A program made the position numbers and the translations under genes. Of a stretch of 64,000 nucleotides of DNA, positions 1 through 12,300 are shown piece by piece. Location: positions 1,379,264 through 1,443,263 of the forward strand of contig CAJNOP010000029.1 of the NCBI GenBank assembly GCA_905250075.1, in the 5' to 3' direction. The DNA is from Rotaria sp. Silwood1 (taxonomy: Eukaryota > Rotifera > Eurotatoria > Philodinida > Philodinidae). Within the stretch, counting starts at the first letter, position 1. Each line of letters begins with the position of its first letter. Below the pieces are notes generated by a model that did not search any database, had not been told where the DNA came from, and worked only from the letters and a program-made list of their open reading frames with translations.

Positions 1-202
1 ATACTTTTAGATAAAGTCTATCTCAAGAAGGTCACATATATTTTTCTGTAGTAAAAGGTCATCACAAAAGTTTTGGTCACTTTTCTAAGTCTATACTCAA
101 ACAGAGCACAAAATTCAACTCCTAACTCATAGTTTTCAGCGGGTCAAAAGTGAACCGACATCTTATGAAAAAACTTTCTAATCATGTGTTATTTTTACTT
201 AC
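1..202 (-). repeat. Intron of the CD36-like gene with a dispersed-repeat fragment
   Basis: The sequence left of the donor at 201-202 is intronic for the CD36-like gene. Positions 131-155 (AGTTTTCAGCGGGTCAAAAG and following bases) match 29529-29553 with about four differences in 25 nt. The second site lies just outside the right arm of an inverted repeat in the E2F intron, so both probably derive from the same short interspersed element. Confidence 0.35.
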
Positions 203-1172
203 TCGATAAATAAATCCATATTTATCTGTATTTGGTCCTTGCATTCTGGATGATATTGCTGAAAATATAGCTGATACAAAACCTTCTAATTTATCAACAG
301 CTTTTGAATAATTAAAAGCATTATGTCCACCAAGTAGATAAAAAGATGGACTAGGAACACGCTCAAAGTTTGCTCGAAGCATCTACAGAAATATTTATAT
401 ATATATATATATATATGTTTTTCAAATATATGAAGAAAAAATGAATTTCTATTTTTCAAATAAAACATACCACACGAAGAATATCAACAAAAGCACCTTC
501 TTGATTGAGTAGTTCTGCATCAAATTCTCCTTCACGTGTAAATAAACGTTCAAGGGAATAATGAATTTTTGTATCATTATCTAACCATTCAACATTATTT
601 TTTTTAACAACAAGTCTGAAAAAAAGAAACAAATAATCTCAATATAATGAAAATTTTAAGAATATTAAATTTACCGATATGTTAACGGTTTGGTTTCTTG
701 AAATTGTATTTGTGGTTCATTTTTATCCGTCATTACCTTCATATAATTTGTTATATTGAACAAACGATATGCACGTGTCGTTTTCACGGGTGGATTCAGC
801 CAACCTTGAAAACCGTCTGAACTTGGTGCAAGACGTGTTTTCTATGTGAAAATTGTTTTGCTTTGTTTTTTGTTTTCATTTATTTAATCATTATGAAAAG
901 ACTTACTCTATGAATTTTTCCATGAATATAATCTTTTCCAGCAGGCCATTTGAAATTAAACATAAGCAATGGTCCAAAAATTAATAATACAATTAATGTT
1001 TCCCAAACATAACGAAGTGGTACTGAACATATTTTAGATTGTTTTTGTCGATTTTGTTGTGGAGGTACTTCTTTACCTTGAATAGTTCTATAGAAAATTA
1101 CTTTGACAATTTAGAAAAAAAACAAGAAAATTCTACAACGAACCTTATCTTTACAGATGTTGGTGATTCCAT
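203..1172 (-). CDS. CD36/SCARB-family scavenger receptor, partial (N-terminal 234 residues)
   Basis: Five exons are visible on the minus strand: 1144-1172, 907-1087, 675-841, 471-615 and 203-382. All have GT/AG borders and stay in one frame for 234 codons; the gene continues beyond the left edge, because exon 5 ends at a GTAAGT donor. The start is the ATG at 1172. A short basic cytoplasmic tail is followed by a hydrophobic segment at about residues 34-51 (ETLIVLLIFGPLLMF), the N-terminal membrane anchor of this family. Next comes the family hallmark GW.NPPV...Y.LFNITN, then a stretch matching the P...E..P..YR region, and later FERVPSPSFYLLGG. CD36-family proteins are two-pass receptors binding lipids, lipoproteins or glycoproteins at the plasma membrane or lysosome. 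Which member this is (CD36, SCARB1, LIMP-2) cannot be decided from half a protein. Confidence 0.82.
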
Positions 1173-3476
1173 GATCTAAAAAAAAAAAACAAATTTGCAC
1201 TTGAATGTATTCGTTTGATTACAAATAATGAAAACGCCTACAGATGTAGGAAAAAATGATTTTTTCTTATAAATGTGCAAGAAGGTTGCGTAGTAGCATT
1301 TGTACGCAAACAAACACTCTTATATTTATAATGACATTGACCATCGATAAAGGCACACTTTTTTTTTTTATTCCTGTTCTCGTTTGCTTTCATAGATGGT
1401 CTGCCTGATTATTTGAAAGTAATGATGTGAAATGCATTTTGTTTATACAAAATAATGTAAGGTTACTCGTAGAAAGCACTTACTTGTAACTACTGAGCGG
1501 TACAGAATAATAAAGACTAATGTGAATGGTTACAGCTTGTTCTCATGGACGAGAATAAATGATAAAAATGAGAGAAAAAAAGAGGGACGAAGATATGTAT
1601 AAAAGATAGAGCATACATGGTCGTCTCGGATGAAGGGAAGCAGGAGAGTGAAATTTTTCTTTTTTTTTTTTTCTTCGTTGTCACGCCAAGCATACTAAGA
1701 CGTGTAATTATGTTAGCAGAAGCTATGTAGAATGTTGTTTTTTCATAACATTACTCGAATTCTACAGGAACTGATAAATATTATTTTTCTTTTAATAAAT
1801 CAACATATTAAACATAAATATGTTTTACAAGGAGAGAATCGTCTAAAAGTCATGCATTATGGACGTAAAGTTGAAGAGAAAGAGAGCGAATAGCTGAGCA
1901 TGGCCTTTCTTTTGTTATACTTCATACGTTTTTCTTTTCTTTCGTTTGATATACAAATCCATTCATTCAAACGTACATACAGACATACACAACTATCAAT
2001 CAAACTACTTATATCTTTTGTGATGTTATTTTTATATGAAAAGTATCAAATTTATTTGTTGAAATCGAAACCAAAAAGAAAAATGCATAAGAAAGGAAAA
2101 ACAAGTTTTTTACATTCGTTATAAAAAAATCCGCGTATATTGATAATAAAAGATGGCACTATGTTACAGAATGTTATCTAATCAGCTAGTCAAAGAGTAA
2201 TTTTATATTTCATATGAAAGTAAAACAAATGAATTCTTGTTTTTCAGTGTTAAAACATTCTTATAAAATGTTTGTTTTAGCAACACACGTCATTTGTTTT
2301 GCGTCGATAGAAATCTACATTGTCGTAAAGAAATGGGAAAGGAAGGTAATGCACTATGAGTACACTTTATATATTCCAGTATACCTGATGTACTACACAA
2401 CAAAAGGCTCTTTTTTGTTCTAAACAACGTCAAAAGACTAGTATTATTTTTATTGAATAAACATAAGTGACATGAATATGAGTTGTACTCAGACTCAACT
2501 GAAGGAATTCGCATGGTTTTTTTTTTTAATAATAGAAAACAACATGATTTAAGACACGTAAAAAAATATATCAAATTAAGAATGGCAGATATTTTCTAGA
2601 ATTAAACTATATGACAGAATAACTAGAATATCATTTGTGATTCAATGTGTATTATTGCTTTGTTGGTATGTCTTATTAAAATATCTAAGAAGAAGACGTG
2701 CGTATAAGAAAAAAAGATTGAAGGTTTCAAGGTTGTGTAAAGTGAAGAGTTATTTTCTTTATTTCTCTTGAGTATAGACCCTTGTTTCAAACTTCGTAAC
2801 TCGACTCCGACAGAGTCGAAGAAATCGTGAAGAATTTTCTTTGTAGAGTTAATATCGGAATTACATTAGTAAAAAAACAGTCACGTATTTTTACTGTTAC
2901 ATAGTAGCAAGTTTGTCCTTCATATGTCAACTAAAGAACAAAAATATACTACTTGATAGATTCATAAGCAAGTGTCAATATAAAAAAAGAAACGTCAAAG
3001 TGACATATTCGTTAACAAATAGCACAGAAATGAAGTATGTATGGTGGTAAAAAAACATTTTCGAAGTTTCTCTCAGAGTTAAATTTCGACAAAAATTACT
3101 GACGAAATCGAATTCGAATTTCGGAGTCAAAAAAAGTTTGATTTCGTAGGATTGTAATTGAGTACAACAGTGGATTATAGATTATTATTAGTAATAAATT
3201 TTCTTCTAACTCTAAAAATAATGCATAGAAACTAATATATCGTAAAGTTTGATTTATTGTGTTTATTCATAATTTATAAGCATATAGATTTATGCATCAA
3301 AAGTAATCAATTGATCTCTTTATAGTTTTCAATATGAATTTGCAAAAATGACAACAAAAACTAGTTTGTCAAAGACAAGAACTCTGGAAAATCAAAAGCC
3401 AAGTTTCTCATCTCCTAGAATTCTGTTTGAATTAGCTATAGTGTTAGAACAAACAATTCTGTACAAAATAAAATGT

Positions 3477-3636
3477 CTTTCAGTTTTCTGCAACAGTCTT
3501 TTTGACCGAGATACATCAATCTTAAGGAAAGCGCTAAAAGGTATTTTTTTCTGCTGCTTCGTATGACAACACCATTTTTATGCTTTCCGTACTGTTGATG
3601 TATCTCGGTCAAAGAACATCTTGGAGTGCTGAAAGA
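3477..3636. repeat. Inverted repeat, perfect 19-bp core arms
   Basis: TTTGACCGAGATACATCAA at 3501-3519 is exactly reverse-complemented at 3595-3613. Weaker complementarity extends outward (CTTTCAG at 3477 versus CTGAAAG at 3629) and inward (GGAAAGC versus GCTTTCC). The result is a hairpin of about 160 bp with roughly 55-nt arms. Size and form fit a decayed MITE or fold-back element; no target-site duplication was defined. Confidence 0.6.
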
Positions 3637-4440
3637 TATTTCCTCTTGGATAGAATTGTTTGCTTTATCATTTTATGTAATTCAAACAGAATAAACTTGG
3701 TTTATATGATTCTGAAGAAACCCTCTCTTTGGAAACCTAGCAATTATTTTTACTTGTTCGAAATAAAATACTCTACACAATTCACTATTTGAATTCTTAT
3801 TAATGTCTACGGCAGTTGACAAACATTGCAAATATACCTGGTCAAATAATTTTGGGATTAATGTGGAATCTGAAGAAGAGCATTAATGTAGTCGGTCGTT
3901 TACGTATTTGACTTTCGAATTTTACGTCTTTTTTGCTGTAACAAAATCTGTTCTTTGTATCGTGGTAATCTAGAGAATGACAAGTTGCTAGGAACTCGTT
4001 CGAACTTTGTCAAATAGATGCAAGTCTTGAGATGATGCAAACCTTTCTTGAAACTCTAATATCAGTTAGTTTCGCAAAATGGCAATTTAGCCTCCATTTC
4101 GTACTCAAAATAATTAAGGGTGGCAAGCTAGTCTTAGGTCAGGTGTTATGAGCAATAATAAAGACATTAGATAGAATAGAATCGACCCTAGATGAGATCG
4201 TGTATTGTTTTTATGTTAAGGGGGCCCTCTTATAAACGAACTTTTTTATTTTTCCATGGAATTCAACCAAAATTTTAGAGAATGTTAGACTTGGCTAGGG
4301 TAGATAATGGTTAAAATATCTCCTTAAATCTGTGAGGTATTCATGAGTTATAGTCAATTTATTGGTCAAAAATACTTTGTACGCGGAAAAAGTTTTCACA
4401 ATCAGGACACGAACTAATATGGCAGGACTATTTTTAAGAT

Positions 4441-4647
4441 GTAGAGTACCGTTGGTGTTAGATCCTCATAGAGCCAAATTTTTGAAATACTCTTTGTTTG
4501 TTCCATAAAAAATCTTCTCCGAAAAATTCTCGAATTCATGGCCAAAAAAATCGCTAATAAAAATGAGATATGAAGATTTTTTATTTCACTAATAGAGAAA
4601 TTCAAATATCTGGCTCTATGAGGATATAACCCTAACTGTTCTTTATG
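4441..4647. repeat. Inverted repeat, about 50-bp arms (MITE-like)
   Basis: ATCCTCATAGAGCCA at 4462-4476 is exactly complemented at 4611-4625. Imperfect pairing continues on both sides, from about 4441-4495 to 4590-4647, including TTTGAAAT against ATTCAAA. The loop is about 95 bp of A/T-rich sequence with no coding potential. Likely a short non-autonomous element. Confidence 0.55.
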
Positions 4648-5471
4648 CAATAAAAAAAATTATCACTTCTATATTGAGTCGTTATTGAGTAAGGTTTGCC
4701 CGTACAAACAATATACTCGAAAAAACGGATTTAAAAAAAACGGAAAATAAGTTTTTAAAAACCTTATTTTTTTCAATATGGAGGTTCAGAAAAACTTAAG
4801 TAATATTCTTAAAGCTCCTCATAAAATCAATCAACTATAGTGCATTCGAAAGTAGACACTTTGCTCTATCTAATGAGTAATAAATCACAAAATTGATAGA
4901 ATTTGACAAAAACTGACTTTGTTTGAAGGAGGGGGCTCTTCAATACAAATCTCACTGCCTAAATTTTATGTTACTTGATACCAAATTTAAGAAATAGTAG
5001 ACTTAAAAAACAATTGACTCCTATTCAAAGATTGAGAAACCCTTTTTACAGTTGTCTGACTAAAATATTATATATTGTAAAATTTCATTTCGCCTTTTAA
5101 ATAGTACTAATACAAATAATAACTGTTACAAACAATCCCATGATTCATACTTCTTCTTATGTTTAGCAAAGATTTGTAAAAAAAAAAACATCTGACTAAT
5201 CGAATTTCACTTTCTTTATAAGCAACAAACAAACTTTTGTTAGAAAAATTCAGCTCTCTCCACTAATAAACCAGCATTATAATGTTTCTTTCTGTTGTAA
5301 AGAAAAAAGTCATTTCTTCCTTTCACATGATTAGAATGAATAAAATAAAACGACGTCATTTTTTCAATTTTACCCTTATATGTGAATTCTGTTAGAAGAA
5401 AAAATTGAAAATTCGAATATTTAAAACGTTATTAAACAAACCTAGTTAGTTACTTTGATTCAATTAACAAC

Positions 5472-5588
5472 TTACGGTTTATATTTTTGAATACATATCA
5501 AATAATATAAAAAGATCATCGCTGATATCAAAGAAACTGATAATAACATTATCAGAAAGCAATAAAGATTTTCTGGTTTTAGTCTCAT
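5472..5588 (-). CDS. Possible 38-residue single-pass membrane microprotein
   Basis: An ATG at 5588 opens a 39-codon frame ending in TAA at 5472. The product starts MRLKPENLYC and then has about 22 hydrophobic residues (FLIMLLSVSLISAMIFLYYL), followed by a short polar, basic end. It lies 117 bp beyond the stop of the E2-like gene on the same strand, so it could sit in that gene's 3' UTR or be an independent small gene. The stop overlaps a GTAAG donor-like sequence, so it may instead be a first exon, although I found no convincing next exon. No family is recognised; chance occurrence in A/T-rich DNA is quite possible. Confidence 0.22.
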   Translation of the reverse strand: MRLKPENLYCFLIMLLSVSLISAMIFLYYLICIQKYKP

Positions 5589-5704
5589 TACAGAGTCAAA
5601 TCAACATAAAGAGAAGAAAAAACTAATTTACAAGATTGTGTCTAGATAAAAAATACATATAAAACAAAATGTAAACATATGAATGTAAGTGTTTTTTAAG
5701 TGAC

Positions 5705-6267
5705 TTATGTTGCATTTGCATATTTTATCGACCATTCACGTGCATCTATTTCAAATTGATGTCTATTTGTTCGATATGATTGAGCTCGTACTGGATCACA
5801 TTCATTTGAATCAACATTTGGAATTGCTAGACGTGCCCATACATGTTCTAAAATGTTTTTTATTGTCATAGCTGGTGTCCAAGATTCTAATTTGAATAAT
5901 TCGGACATAAATTTACCATATTCATCAATATTTGGATGCATTGTAGCTCGTTTAAATATTATTGATTGAGGTGGTTGATACTAAAAAAAAAAGAAGAAAA
6001 AATAACCTCATACTTAATTAAAAATAAAATTTTTTATCTTACAGGATACTCTTCAGAAAGTTTTATATGAAGTAAATAAATTCCGTTCTCATATGGTGTT
6101 GACATTGGTCCTAGAATTGCTGCTTCAAGATGTAAGAGATTATTATCAATTGGGTCAATAAATATAATTATTGAATCTTTATTCATTTTTATGCTTTTTA
6201 AATCACGTAGGACACACTTTTCGGCAAATAAACACGAGGCAAGTTTGTTTGATAATGAAGTTGTCAT
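5705..6267 (-). CDS. Ubiquitin-conjugating-enzyme-fold protein lacking the catalytic cysteine
   Basis: Two exons (6043-6267 and 5705-5980, 62-nt intron with GTAAGA donor) encode 166 residues. The UBC fold is clear: GP.STPYENGIY.L.I.....YP (residues 53-75), a PP motif at 78-79, HPN at 90-92, WTPAMTI from 109, and a C-terminal helix like that of UBE2D (R.NR..FE..AREW..KYA). In active E2s the acceptor cysteine lies eight residues after the HPN asparagine (GxICLDIL). Here that stretch reads GKFMSELF, with Met at residue 100 and no cysteine nearby. It should therefore not form a ubiquitin thioester, and a UEV-like scaffold or regulatory role is an inference. An acceptor (TTTACAG) just before 6286 suggests a 5' UTR intron; the first in-frame ATG after it was chosen. 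Confidence 0.8.
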
Positions 6268-9200
6268 ATTATTTTGCAGACTCACTGTAAATGTATTAAA
6301 CTATTAATGTAAAATGAAAGAATAGAAAAAAACGAATACCATTTGTTAAAATTTTTGCCTAGCATATAAGGGGTAAGTATGTTGTAGGTTTTTTCCAACT
6401 TTTTTCTTTTCTGTTTCGAGGTACAAATGCAAGTAAAATATTTTCCAACATGTTTATTTGTTTAAAAAATCATCAAAATCAAATATAATAGTATACTACG
6501 AATTCTACAAGGAAAATTCAGAGTGTCTATTAAAAAAAATAAAAACAAAATTTTTTCTCTTGTCTGGTTTTTATTAATAATAGAAACAAAAAATTTACCC
6601 TCTTGTTAATATTTAGTGACACGTTGCTTTATTTTGTTCTCTTGCTGCTTAAAAGCATTTTCCACGTGCTCTGTTTTCTATATTTGACCTCAAGTTATTT
6701 ATATATGTTTGTCATAAGCACACAAAAAAACCCAAAAAAAAAGAAGTAATCAATGAGTAATGAAGGTAATATGCTACGTATAAGATAAAAAATTTGTAAC
6801 AATCAGAGATTATAAATATTTAGTTTGATCAAGTTTCATTAGACATTTTTTATTCAATAGTAATTTCTGAAAAAAAAGAACAGATACAACTGTGTATTTG
6901 AGACAGATATTGTAATAATAGAATTGAGAACATAATTCAATAGTTTATAAGATAATGGTCACCAAATATTAGTGCCAAAAATCACATGCAGCTATCAGAG
7001 AACATCATCCTATACATATTTCATCTAGAAAATAAAAACAGAATATTTCAATTAAACAGGATCCGCTAGAATTATGGCTAAGTGGTTAACAGCAAACGAA
7101 CGATTTGAGAGCAAATCCAATTTTCTAATTAATGTCATCAACTAATAGGAACCTATGAGCTGGTTTGAAAACAATGTAACCCAGCCCATAAATCCATAGA
7201 TCTACCGTCTAAACGATATGCTGTCTTTTTACCCATCCATACGGTTACGAATAGGATGCGGATTATCCTTCACTGGATACAAAGCATCATCTCGGTGACA
7301 TATTGGGTGCAAACCACAATTGTATAGTATGAACACTTTCAATGATGATTTTACTTATTTATTGGTCCATTAATATGCAGTGTTAATTTTTCTGAAATAA
7401 AAACTCAACTTCCTATTATTCAATATCCATGATGAATATCTTCGTATTATTCCGTTTGATTACATCAAGCAAACACAAATTCGAAAAGCAACAGAGTGCT
7501 TGTTTCATGATTCAAAATTCAGCTCAGTTAAATAACACTCGTTTGTAGAATTTCTACTTGAGATGCTACTAACGCCGTGCTGATCGACAATAATAGGCAA
7601 ACAAGATTTTTCTTTTTTCAATTAAATAATAAGAAAGTATAAAAACAGAAAAGATAAAAAGACAGCGTAGTTGCATAAGCAATACAATTCAAATTCTTAT
7701 ACAATATTGCTGAGAAACAAGAGTCAATGTAAATGAAGACAAGCTTTCAACGTTCATGAGCTTTCACACTCACACCTACATCTTCATGTCCATTATCGAG
7801 AGAGGTGAGTTTAGATGTAGTCGATGACACACAAAAGAAATTAGAATTAAATTCGACTTTGTTGTAGAGCAGGGAAAAAAATGTTGTGCTTCTTGACCAT
7901 AAATTTGTTCCCTATCGAGCTTCAGCATGATTAATGTCTATTTACGAGAAGCAGTGAATGGTAGGTAGAGAAAATGAGAATATTACTTGGTTTGGTTCGA
8001 GAGCTTTGCCTAGATGTTACTATTCTTGATTGTCAATTTGATATTTATCTAGATCTAGTGTTGTTAGTGTCCATGTGTGGGAATAAGGAAGCTGAAATGA
8101 TGGAAGCGTTCCCAAAGTGATATCGGAATGTAACCTGTAATCGTTGGTAGTTCGTTTAGTTGGAAAATCTTTGATTCAGTTTATCGACATCAAAATGCTT
8201 TTAGAGATGAGATACTAGAAATGTTAGGAGATCGATAAAATCTTGTAGGGTATGTCAATTGCTTCCAGATTTCAGTATGCAATGCATGACGCAGGTCTCA
8301 AGGCTCTGAGAAGAAAGATGAAACACAATATTGACTGAAAAATTCAGTTGAAATGGGCCGTGATACTCCCACATATTTGATATGGAAAAATGAAACTTTC
8401 TTATCGATATGAATAGCATTTTTGTTCTCTCATTCTGTGGACTGTTTGATTCCTTCGTTCGTTTCTTATATGTTATTAGAGTTTCATGCATTGTTTTAAC
8501 TGATTTACAGTGAAAAGAAACTACTCATATGTATATCGTTCTATATCAGTAATGCAATAATGTTGTGAGGACGTTATTTTTAGAAAAAAAACTTGATCTT
8601 AGCAGTATTTTCACTACTTCGGTTTTATTGGTGGCCTTAGAACTGTAATTTTTACGTATGATTCCCGTTGGATCCTTTAAAGTACGTTAACGATCATGAA
8701 AGTCATGTTGTCAGATGTAATAGTATTTCATTTGATACCGATGATAGCCGTCAAAAATGGCATTTATCTGAGTACAAACGTTTAGTGCCCAGTATAAAAT
8801 ATTGAAATCGTCAAGATGATCAAGAACTCGATAGGCGAGTTCTATCGATAATGTAAGAACAGATGTAATAATTTTGGTCGATATGGATAAAACTTTTTGA
8901 GATGTTGAAATACATGCTAAATATATAGTGGATTTGTTTTTCGTTTAAGTGAGCTTATAATAGTTTGCGTCGTAAGTTTCACATGCTTTTGCAATTACTT
9001 GTTCGGGTCTATAGGTTATTTTTCTGTTTGTTCAATTTTGTTTCTTGTATCGAATAGTATAGATGTTTATTATCTCGGAATATTTTTTGGTTCTTCTTGG
9101 CAAACATCAACTATAAATTGACAGAATATAGTTGGTTGCATAAGAAAATACGATCTTACAGTGACTTTGTTTTTAATACATACATCAATCTCAAAGGACC

Positions 9201-9380
9201 GTTGCCATTAAAACACAACAACTTCATAGAAAACATTTAAACGTAACATATCAATTTGAATGCTAACAGTTAAGATAGAAATTTATTTAATAAATCAAAA
9301 AAATTATTTTCTTCTTTTCAAACTATCGAATCTAAAAATCACAAGAAAAAATAAGCTACAATATTTATAGTTCAATAAAA
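6268..9380. other. Spacer between E2-like and oxidoreductase genes
   Basis: About 3.1 kb upstream of the E2-like gene and downstream of the oxidoreductase 3' end. The E2-like 5' UTR and a probable UTR intron occupy roughly the first 100 bp. The rest is A/T-rich with short unsupported frames. Around 7070-7130 a stretch has a GTGGTTAA D-arm-like motif but no complete tRNA fold. No gene is called. Confidence 0.45.
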
Positions 9381-12300
9381 TCATTTTAAGAGTTTTAATT
9401 CAATAGGAATGAGTGATGTATCATTTTCGTAGGCGATTTCTACCATTGCACATTGATTATTCAAACTAATACGACCTGCTTCAAGTACAGCCGTTTCTTG
9501 GAATGTAGTACCAATTGTTGCTAATTTAGTGTCACATGTATTCATATCAACTTTCTTCGAATTTAAATCTGTAACAGCATCAATAAATGCTTCAAAACTT
9601 CGATAACCATAACCATTTTGTCCCGCGAAATAACCTGTTTTTTTTTTTTATTTTCAAAATAAAAATTTTAAATAAATCACTCGAAAAACAAAAGAATGTA
9701 ACTAACTTACCATCAGTTGGTACTAATTTCATATATAATGGATTAATACTTAAATATCCATTTGTATCCGATGCAACTGTATATCCTCGATGTGCTTGAT
9801 CAATATTAATTTCTCCTTGATGGCCAACATAATGAAATTTTTGTTGTGTATGTGTATCAGATTTTGCACTAATCCATGATGATGTATAAATAGCTGTACC
9901 TACTGTTTTGGATTCAAAGTTAATCCATTGTACAGAAAGAGTTATAACATCTTCTGTATCAATATCATATTGTGATTTAGCTACACCTGTTGCACCCATT
10001 GCTATAACACGTATTGGACGAGCTCGACCATATAATGACCAAACATGAAAATCAATATGATGACTATTAAGATAATAGGATATATCAGAAGATTTTCCAG
10101 CCCCTAAAATGATCATTTGAATTAATGTAGATTTGAATAAATATTATTAAATTACATGATCGAAATGTATCTAATTGAAATTTGGGTTGTGACATAAAAG
10201 AATAAAAATATGAAAATTCACCAAGACCATCTCGAATACGATCTCGAGCATCAGAATACATTGGATCAAATCGTTTATGAACTAAACAAAAAAAAATAAT
10301 TCATTAATAACGGATGACCTATAATCAATGATTGAACTTTGCATTTCATATATTAAATTCTAAATACGTTTTATTAAATATCAAAAACAGAATGTGACAC
10401 ACGATGTAGTACGAACAACTTCACAACCTATAAAGTTGTCTTTGTATTTAAGATAAGAAAAATTCTGTATGATTGATTATCGACACGACGAACGATAACT
10501 TTTTTTCTTATTTCATCGATTAATGAATCATAGTTTTTAACCTTATCCCATTACATATTATTGATAATAGCACCTCGCACGTAATCATTCATGGCATTGA
10601 GATCAGGAATATTTAGTTGACTATCAATGATTGTCGATAAAATGAATGAGAATGTCGTCAAATCATGCTAATGATTTCTGATGTGTATATGACATGGTGT
10701 TCTCTTATTGATCGATAAAATCGTCCTCTAGAAACCGTTTAATTTCAGATCATGTCAATGCTTTCTCCAGCTTTTCTTTTTCAGGGGTACAATTTAAAGC
10801 TTCAAGGTGATTATCGATTTTTTCGTGAGCATAGACACAAAAAGCATGCTCTAATAACTGTCAACTTTGGGATGATCAACTCAGTCCTCACGCTGAGTTG
10901 TGCTTGTGAAAGAACAATTCGAGTATAATCTTCATATGATAACAGTTTTTCAGGTTTAAATATAATAGGAGATGTAAGACCATTTTTAGAAGCACTTAAC
11001 CACACCAGACTTCTTTTTGAATATTTGCAAGAGAAGGTCATCAAATGTTCAATCGCTTTTTAGCTAAAATATAGCGGATTGGATGTAATCAATTATGCTG
11101 ATTCCGAATATCAAGTTGATTTCTCCCGCTAAACCTTCCAGAACTTGATTTTTCATAGCAAAAAACCTTTTCCATCAAAATCTTTTTGGATCTCTTTGGT
11201 TTCTAGAACACATCGAGTTAAGTATAAATAAATGTGGAAACCTCGGATTTAAATCCGAGAGTTATGTGTACTTCAAAAAGTGAATGAGACAAATCGGTCA
11301 TCCTAGAATGTGCGGATATAAAAATTAGCCTGGCAAATCCTTTCTATAAACATTTGAATTCTATTGGCTACTACTCAACCAATAGGATTTCGGAGTGAAC
11401 ACAGCTCAGATTTGGACTCTTCGCCTTGAGTTATCCTAAAAAACTCGTTTTTCCTATAATTTGGTTTCTATTGGTCAGTGCTCAACCAATGGGGCTTCGA
11501 GTGAAGTGGATTACAGATTCGAGTTCTTCATCCTAGAAAACCTCGAAGTATTATCTCTGTGATCGGAAGATAGAGCTCGAATTGTGGATCGATTAGAGCG
11601 CAGACAAAAACAGAACCGATTTCTGTTTGTTTATCTCTGCAATAGGTGAGCTAGCCTTGTTGTTTCTTTATGTTTTATATACCATTTTGTAGCTCGTGAA
11701 ATTCTCTATCGAATGGTATATAATAGTTGGAGGTTTATATGACTATGATAGGAAAAGTTTTTTATGAAAGCAGAGAAGGGTCTATCTTCTCATAGGGAAA
11801 AATGACTATTTTTGCAATAACTCAGCAATGGCTCGGCCAATCATTTTCATCTTCGAACTCGACCGAGATATTGTAAAGACTAAACTGTGTAGAAAATTTC
11901 ATCGCGATCGGACTCTCCTTTCAAAAGTTATCGTGTTAACGGCCGGCCGGACGGACACACTGACCGATTCTAGAGTGTACTCACTTTTTGAGTACACAAA
12001 AACCTAACTCTTTCAAAACTTGAATCATTAAAGAACGAATTAGAGAAGTAAAAACTTTATATTCTTATTATTTCTGACGCTTTCCTGCAATATTTACATT
12101 CTTCAAGTTTTATGGCGAACTTTATTGTTTTTCTTTATTTCAGATGCACCATTCAACTGTTAAAATCAGCTTATGTTGATCAGAGAAGTAATTATTTTGC
12201 ACCTGTTTTAATAGTGATCATTTTCATACTATTTTGCTTTGTACGAAACTTTAATGACCATGAATTCTGTCAATAGAGTGTGGGTATAGGTTGGATAGAG

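Larger units (their letters stand above)
1173..5471. other. Gene-poor spacer with two fold-back repeats
   Basis: About 4.3 kb between the CD36-like start and a small minus-strand ORF. Open frames here are short, without family resemblance, and lack plausible splice partners. The only structure I can support is two inverted repeats (3477-3636 and 4441-4647, listed separately). The 5' promoter of the CD36-like gene should lie just right of 1172, but no clear core element stands out in the A/T-rich background. Confidence 0.5.

Noticed and set aside
1900-2124. 74-codon plus-strand frame near the CD36-like gene
   Set aside because: Low-complexity A/T-driven composition, no motif, no splice context.
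3586-3792. Frame resembling a hAT dimerisation motif (TSWSAERYF)
   Set aside because: The likeness covers under ten residues, has no upstream transposase blocks, and overlaps the inverted repeat at 3477-3636.
7071-7130. tRNA-Ser-like segment with GTGGTTAA
   Set aside because: A D-arm-like motif is present, but no acceptor stem pairing, anticodon arm or canonical T-loop could be drawn. At most a tRNA-derived repeat remnant.
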